Part shown: positions 57,801 through 64,000 of the stretch, piece after piece
Layout: every line of letters begins with the position of its first letter
Numbering within the stretch: position 1 is the first letter of the stretch
Assembly (NCBI GenBank): GCA_021324015.1
Contig: JAJPJX010000042.1
Location: forward strand, 1-64,000
Direction of reading: 5' to 3'
Origin: Solibacteraceae bacterium
GTDB lineage: Bacteria > Acidobacteriota > Terriglobia > Bryobacterales > Bryobacteraceae
Length of the DNA: 64,000 nucleotides
Made by a program: the position numbers and the translations under genes
The notes under the pieces: generated by a model
What the model saw: only the letters and a program-made list of their open reading frames with translations
Told to the model about the DNA's origin: nothing
The model's database searches: none

Positions 57801-59782
57801 CAGCTTCTCCTCCTGTTTGGCAGGCTGGATTCGGCGTCGAAAACAATGCGGCAGTTGGGGAGCGCGGTCCGCACCTCCTGCATGCCTTTGACCGTGACCA
57901 GCGTGTGGTACAGATCCAGGCGCGTCAGGCCGGCGAAAGCCTTCACCTGCCCCAGGCCTTTGTCGGTGACGTGCGTGCTGTCGAGACTCAGGGCAATCAG
58001 CTTGCCCAGCCGGGCGAGCGCCGCCAGGCCCTTGTCGGTCACTTCCGTGTAGTTCAGATTCAGGCTCGCCAGCGCTGTCAACTGCCCCACGGCCGCCATA
58101 CCCGCGTCGCTGATATGCGTGCGCATCAGGTCCAGCTCGCGCAGGTTCGCCAAGCCGGCCAGGTGCTTCAGACCTTCGTCGGTGAGGCGCGTATCGCGCA
58201 GCAGCAGGACGGTCAAGCCCCTCATCCCCGCCAGGTGGGCAAGACCTGCGTCGCCGATATCGGTGGCCGTAAGATCCAGCTCGGAGAGGGCGCCGAGTGC
58301 GGAGATCGCCGCCAGGCCGGCGTCGGTCACATCCGTATCCGCCAGCGCCAGGCGGCGCAGTGAGGTCAGCTTCCCCAACGCCGCCATCCCTGCGTCCTTG
58401 ACCGGAGAGCCCAGCAGGCTCAATTGCTCCAGTTCGTGCAGATTCTCCAGGCGCGCCAGCCCCTCGCCTTCGATGTAGGTGTTGTTCAGGCTCAGGCAGC
58501 GCAGCCGCCGCAGGCCGCTGAGGGATGCCAGGCCGGCGTCGGAGACCGACGTGCTGTTCAGGCTCAGGTCGGTCAGGCCGGCGAGCGAGGTCAGGTGCCG
58601 CACGCCCAGGTCGCCGACCTCGGTGGCCTCCAGGTCCAGGCGGCGCAGGTGCGCTAAGCCGGCCAGGTTCGCGAGCAGCCCGTCCGTGACCGGGGTGGCG
58701 GCGAGCGAAATCTCCACCAGCCGGCCGCCTTCCATCCGCGCGCTGCCGCCCAGCGAACGGACCCACCGGGCCACCTCCGCATCCCCCTTGCCCGCGACGT
58801 TCTGGTCCGCGCCCGGCGGTAGTGCGGCGTGCGCGGAGTTGTCCAGAAAGATCAGCCGGGCTGCGGGAAGCGCCCGGTGCAGTTCGTTGACGCCCGCTTG
58901 CGTCGCGCGCGTGTAGCGCAGATCCACCTGTTGCAGGGCGGCCAGCCGCCGCAAGCGATCCAGGCCCGCGTTCGTCACCCGCGTGCGGTACAGGTTCAGC
59001 TCTTCCAGGCCTTTCAGGGCGGCAAGCTGCTCCAGACCGCTGTCGCTCACGCCGGTGCCCATCAGGTCCAGCTTCCGCAATCCCGTTAGATGGCTCAGGA
59101 ACACCAGGCCGGCGTCGGAAATCTGCGTGCCGTGCAGGTCCAGGTCTTCCAGTTCGCGAAGCCCGCTTAGGGCCTCCAGGCCGCGGTCGGTGATCAGCGT
59201 GTCCCCGGCCCACAGCCTCCGCAGCTTCGGCATCTCCCGCACATTGCGCAGGCCTTCATCGTCCACCTGGGTCAGGGTGACATCCAGCGCGCGCAGTTCG
59301 TGAAACGGTCCCAGCGTGTGCCCCTTGACGCCCGCCTGGCGTAGCACCAGTTCCCGCAGGTTGGTGAGGTCGCGGATCTCTTCGAGGCCGGCGTCGTGGA
59401 AGCGAATCCGGTCCAGAAAGTGATAGCTGAAGGTCAGTCGCTCGAGCGTGGGAATCGTGGCCAGGAAACGCAAGTCCCGGCTGCCATCGCGGTTACCATC
59501 CGCATTGCGATTCCAGATCGGCCCCGGTAGGTGCAGCTCTTTCAGGTGCTTGAGCCCGCTCAGCCGCTCCAGGTCCGGCGGATCCACATTCATGCCGACC
59601 CAGTCGACAATCTCCACCTGAATGTCCCCCGCGGGCAACTGCGTGATGTCGCGTACCAGGCCGGACGCACCCTTTAAGCCCACGGCGCCGCCCATAAACA
59701 GGGTCCATTCGGCCACCTGGCGGTCGGATGCACGGGCCAGGGAGAGCAGCACCAGCGCGGCCGGCAGCATCCGGGAAACCAT
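57800..59782 (-). CDS. exported leucine-rich-repeat protein, two LRR arrays
   Basis: A 660-residue protein with signal peptide (to about residue 18, LARAS). It has two LRR arrays (about 60-320 and 345-640), each preceded by a capping module of the form VAxW-x5-GG (QVAEWTLFMGG at the N-terminus; EVARWVRSLGG at about 335). Repeats follow LxxLxxLDLxxTxVTDxGLxxL. The adjacent smaller LRR protein opens with the same module (GVAQWIAAQGG), so three array-plus-cap units occur in two genes. First gene of the LRR-LRR-phosphodiesterase unit. Confidence 0.75.
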   Translation of the reverse strand: MVSRMLPAALVLLSLARASDRQVAEWTLFMGGAVGLKGASGLVRDITQLPAGDIQVEIVDWVGMNVDPPDLERLSGLKHLKELHLPGPIWNRNADGNRDGSRDLRFLATIPTLERLTFSYHFLDRIRFHDAGLEEIRDLTNLRELVLRQAGVKGHTLGPFHELRALDVTLTQVDDEGLRNVREMPKLRRLWAGDTLITDRGLEALSGLRELEDLDLHGTQISDAGLVFLSHLTGLRKLDLMGTGVSDSGLEQLAALKGLEELNLYRTRVTNAGLDRLRRLAALQQVDLRYTRATQAGVNELHRALPAARLIFLDNSAHAALPPGADQNVAGKGDAEVARWVRSLGGSARMEGGRLVEISLAATPVTDGLLANLAGLAHLRRLDLEATEVGDLGVRHLTSLAGLTDLSLNSTSVSDAGLASLSGLRRLRCLSLNNTYIEGEGLARLENLHELEQLSLLGSPVKDAGMAALGKLTSLRRLALADTDVTDAGLAAISALGALSELDLTATDIGDAGLAHLAGMRGLTVLLLRDTRLTDEGLKHLAGLANLRELDLMRTHISDAGMAAVGQLTALASLNLNYTEVTDKGLAALARLGKLIALSLDSTHVTDKGLGQVKAFAGLTRLDLYHTLVTVKGMQEVRTALPNCRIVFDAESSLPNRRRS

Positions 59783-59823
59783 GCCGGGATTGTATCAGAA
59801 GCCCCTGCCGGCCGCGGCGCCGG

Positions 59824-60657
59824 CTACTTGCCGTCGCCGGTCGGACGGGACCCATCGCCCAGCAGTTTGCGAAGCAATTCCGGGTGCCGGCCCGACCAGC
59901 TCAAGGCGAAGACGGCCAGTTCCCGGTAGAGCCGCTCCCGCTCGGGATCCGCCTTGCGCAGCGCCTCCACCTCGCGCAGCACGCTGTCCTCGTCCCCCCA
60001 GGCCAGCGGACCGGTCCAGCTCTTCCGGCCGGCATGCAGATAGGCCCGCAGCCAGCGCTGGTACAGGCCCTCGGCGATGCGTACGGCGCGCGGCGTGCTC
60101 CCGCAAGCCGCGGCGATCGAATCCACGCAGGCGGCCACCAGGGGGATGAACAGTTCGGATCCGAACGAATGGCCGGCCAGGTAAAGGGCCATTTTGTCGC
60201 TGCTCAGTTCGATCGCCTGCCCGCTCAAATCGCGCACCAGGTGCTTGGCTTCCCGCACGGCCGTCCGGTCGCCTTCCACGATGAACTGGGAACGCAGCCC
60301 TTCCAGAGGGTTCAGCGAGGCAACCGCCGCGCCGTGCCGCCGAATGGGCTCCAGCGCATGGCTGTCCTCGCCGGAATCGCAGAGCAGTACGCTCTTGCCC
60401 GTCCAGCGAACCGGTGCCTCCGCCAGTTGCGAGACCGCCTTGGCCAGGGTCTTATCCGGCACGCAGACCAGGACCACCCGGCAGATCTGAAACTCCGCCA
60501 GTTCCTTCACCGCGTGCCCGGCTCGCATGGAATTCACGATGCGGCTGGCCAGCCGGAATGACGGCGCGCCTACCGGCCCGAGCCGCGCAGGCAGCCAGGG
60601 AACCCGGCTGAGAAACGATTTGGCCACGGCGCCGGCGCCGAACAGGGCAAGCGGCAT
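59824..60657 (-). CDS. Rossmann-like / DUF2520-type oxidoreductase-like protein
   Basis: A 277-residue cytoplasmic protein. The N-terminus LALFGAGAVAKSFLSR is a GxGxxx dinucleotide loop, followed by RVVLVCVPDKTLAKAVSQLA, as in the 'Rossmann-like domain' of DUF2520 proteins. The C-terminal helical part (LSSDKMALYLAGHSFGSELFIPLVAACVDSIAAACG) matches the dimerisation domain of that family, which is related to pyrroline-5-carboxylate and ketopantoate reductases. DUF2520 proteins are often near pantothenate genes, but here it follows uvrB by 3 bases. Activity unknown. Confidence 0.65.
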   Translation of the reverse strand: MPLALFGAGAVAKSFLSRVPWLPARLGPVGAPSFRLASRIVNSMRAGHAVKELAEFQICRVVLVCVPDKTLAKAVSQLAEAPVRWTGKSVLLCDSGEDSHALEPIRRHGAAVASLNPLEGLRSQFIVEGDRTAVREAKHLVRDLSGQAIELSSDKMALYLAGHSFGSELFIPLVAACVDSIAAACGSTPRAVRIAEGLYQRWLRAYLHAGRKSWTGPLAWGDEDSVLREVEALRKADPERERLYRELAVFALSWSGRHPELLRKLLGDGSRPTGDGK

Positions 60658-60660
60658 CGG

Positions 60661-62661
<2,001 letters not shown>

Positions 62662-62705
62662 AGCTTCAGTATACGGGCAGACCGGCGGGTCTCCGGGGGC
62701 TGTTG

Positions 62706-62711
62706 TATAAT
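62706..62711 (+). promoter_or_regulatory. candidate -10 of the DUF1549/DUF1553 gene
   Basis: TATAAT lies 33 bases before the GTG at 62744, in the 82-base gap between uvrB and this gene. No good -35 is seen, so the call is weak. Confidence 0.3.
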
Positions 62712-62743
62712 GCAACCAACGCATTCATTCTGAAGGAGGGGAA

Positions 62744-64000
62744 GTGCGTTTTCCCTTAGTTTTGTCGGGGCTCGCAGCGGCTTCAATTCTACTCGCCGCG
62801 GAGGCAGTCGCGCCCCTGGGCACGTACCGTCCCATGGAGCGGCGCCACTGGGCCTTCCAGAAGCGCGCCCACCCGGCGATTCCTACGTTCAGCGACCCGG
62901 CCGACCAGGCCTGGGCAAAGAATCCGATTGACGCATTTATCCTGGCGCGGCTCCAGAAAGAGGGGCTTCATCCGGCTGCGCAGGCCGACCGGCGCACGCT
63001 CATCCGGCGCCTGTACTTCGACCTGACGGGATTGCCGCCCTCCCCCCAGGAAGTGGACGCCTTCGTCGCGGACCGCTCCAAAGACGCCTATCCCAAGCTG
63101 GTGGACCGCCTGCTAGCCAGCCCGCACTACGGCGAGAAGTGGGGTCAGCACTGGCTGGATGTCGTGCGTTTCGCCGAAAGCGACGGGTTCGAATATGACA
63201 CCCACCGGCCCGACGCCTGGCGCTACCGGGATTACGTCATCCGCGCCCTCAACAACGACAAGCCTTACGACCGCTTCGTCGAAGAGCAGTTGGCCGGTGA
63301 CGAAATCAGCCCCAAGGAAGATGAGACCATCATCGCGGCCGGCTTCAATCGCCTGGCGCCATTGCGCAAGAATGCGGGCAACCAGGAAGTGGCCAGCAGC
63401 CGGAATGAAGTGCTGACCGAGATGACCAACATCGTCGGCCAGGCGTTTCTGGGCGTCACGCTGCACTGCGCGCGCTGCCACGATCACAAGTTCGATCCCA
63501 TCCGGCAGAGCGACTACTACCGCATCGAGGCCTATTTCAGCGCCACCGAACCGCTGGACCTCTCCAAGGCTACTCCGGCCGAGCAAACCGCCTGGAAGGC
63601 CAAGGCCGAGCCGGTCCAGGAGCAGATGAAGCAGGTGAAGATGCGCATGAAAGGCAGCTCGCCGGACCAGCGCGCCGTGCTCGAGAAGAAACTGGAGGAT
63701 CTCCAGGAGGAATTGCCGCCGCCGCTGCCGGCCATCTTCACGGTGAGCGACGACGAGGCTAAGCGCACCGACGTGCACGTGCTGATCCGCGGCGCCTACA
63801 ACGCCAAGGGCGGCCATGTGGGCATGCGGCCGCTGGGCGTCCTGCTGCCCGACGGTGCCCCCGAAATGCCGCAGGACACCCCCAAACCCCGGCTGCAGCT
63901 CGCCGAATGGATCGTTTCGCCGAATAACCCGCTCACCGCGCGCGTGATGGTGAACCGCATCTGGCAGTATCATTTCGGGCGCGGTATCGTAGGCACCCCC
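62744..64000 (+). CDS. DUF1549/DUF1553 'planctomycete cytochrome' protein, 3' end cut by window edge
   Basis: The start is a GTG with AAGGAGGGG 3-9 bases upstream. It opens with a signal peptide (VRFPLVLSGLAAASILLAAEA), then the DUF1549 part (NPIDAFILARLQKEGLHPA, RRLYFDLTGLPP, HYGEKWGQHWLDVVRFAES). A heme-binding-type motif HCARCHDHKFDPI follows, a coiled-coil stretch (KAEPVQEQMKQVKMRMKG) and the start of DUF1553 (ARVMVNRIWQYHFGRGIV). About 419 codons are visible and the gene is open at base 64000. The family is paired with DUF1501 proteins in Planctomycetes and Acidobacteriota, with unknown function; the partner would lie beyond the window. Confidence 0.85.
   Translation, partial: MRFPLVLSGLAAASILLAAEAVAPLGTYRPMERRHWAFQKRAHPAIPTFSDPADQAWAKNPIDAFILARLQKEGLHPAAQADRRTLIRRLYFDLTGLPPSPQEVDAFVADRSKDAYPKLVDRLLASPHYGEKWGQHWLDVVRFAESDGFEYDTHRPDAWRYRDYVIRALNNDKPYDRFVEEQLAGDEISPKEDETIIAAGFNRLAPLRKNAGNQEVASSRNEVLTEMTNIVGQAFLGVTLHCARCHDHKFDPIRQSDYYRIEAYFSATEPLDLSKATPAEQTAWKAKAEPVQEQMKQVKMRMKGSSPDQRAVLEKKLEDLQEELPPPLPAIFTVSDDEAKRTDVHVLIRGAYNAKGGHVGMRPLGVLLPDGAPEMPQDTPKPRLQLAEWIVSPNNPLTARVMVNRIWQYHFGRGIVGTP

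Noticed and set aside
57801-59213. Long extension of the shorter LRR gene
   Set aside because: It is a GC-rich shadow of the larger LRR gene in another frame; the signal peptide at 57800 marks the real start.
57900-59300. 72-bp periodicity
   Set aside because: It comes from 24-residue leucine-rich repeats and is not a DNA repeat array.

Overview
This 64-kb window is high-GC bacterial DNA with no rRNA, tRNA, phage or transposase gene that I can recognise. The gene content points to an Acidobacteriota genome of the Solibacter/Bryobacter type. It has two very large TonB-dependent receptors with an N-terminal carboxypeptidase-regulatory-like domain, 'planctomycete cytochrome' proteins (DUF1592, DUF1552, DUF1549/DUF1553), Tat-exported hydrolases, paired leucine-rich-repeat proteins and an MCE protein with long C-terminal repeats. 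The assignment is inference from family distribution; there is no marker gene for taxonomy.

Layout. 0-1.5 kb: end of apt, acyP and an outer-membrane protein. 1.5-4.8 kb: a truncated small ORF followed by a two-gene McrBC-like restriction system. 4.8-7.3 kb: xylulokinase and ROK sugar kinase. 7.4-12.5 kb: an unknown protein and three exported metallohydrolases. 12.5-17 kb: a TonB-dependent receptor and rsmI. 17-20.9 kb: a decayed stretch (OmpA fragment, frameshifted sulfite-oxidase-family pseudogene, membrane protein) followed by a low-GC uxuA and a beta-propeller gene. 20.9-24.4 kb: mlaE-mlaF-mlaD-hpnK lipid operon. 24.5-25.8 kb: ridA and trxB. 25.9-30.7 kb: a compact iron-uptake operon, FTR1-DUF2318 fusion, two FtsX-type permeases and an ABC ATPase fused to a DtxR-type metalloregulator. 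30.7-39.5 kb: HEAT protein, then a response regulator, histidine kinase, TolC, adaptor and RND pump. 39.5-42.5 kb: modB-modC-fmdE-thiE. 42.5-49.9 kb: two cytochrome-associated genes, a second TonB-dependent receptor and a fumarylacetoacetase-family enzyme. 50-55.6 kb: an accessory block (adenosine deaminase, SnoaL fragment, membrane protein, two NmrA-type proteins, TetR regulator, GNAT). 55.6-64 kb: exported phosphodiesterase and two LRR proteins, a Rossmann protein, uvrB and the start of a DUF1549/DUF1553 gene.

The most interesting unit is the iron operon. Its permease, FtsX-like and ATPase genes match the order of the Campylobacter P19-type iron system, but no P19 gene is present and two proteins are fusions. 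The ATPase carries a complete DtxR-like C-terminal region (winged helix, metal ligands and CPHG motif), so one polypeptide could both energise transport and sense metal. A perfect inverted repeat lies over the operon's first start codon. A second regulatory finding is a pair of promoters in the RND/two-component operon with identical architecture (TTCATC-N5-TTCATC-N10-TACAAT), which predicts that the response regulator controls its own gene and the pump genes separately. A short dispersed repeat occurs in three intergenic regions, and in one it supplies a stop codon.
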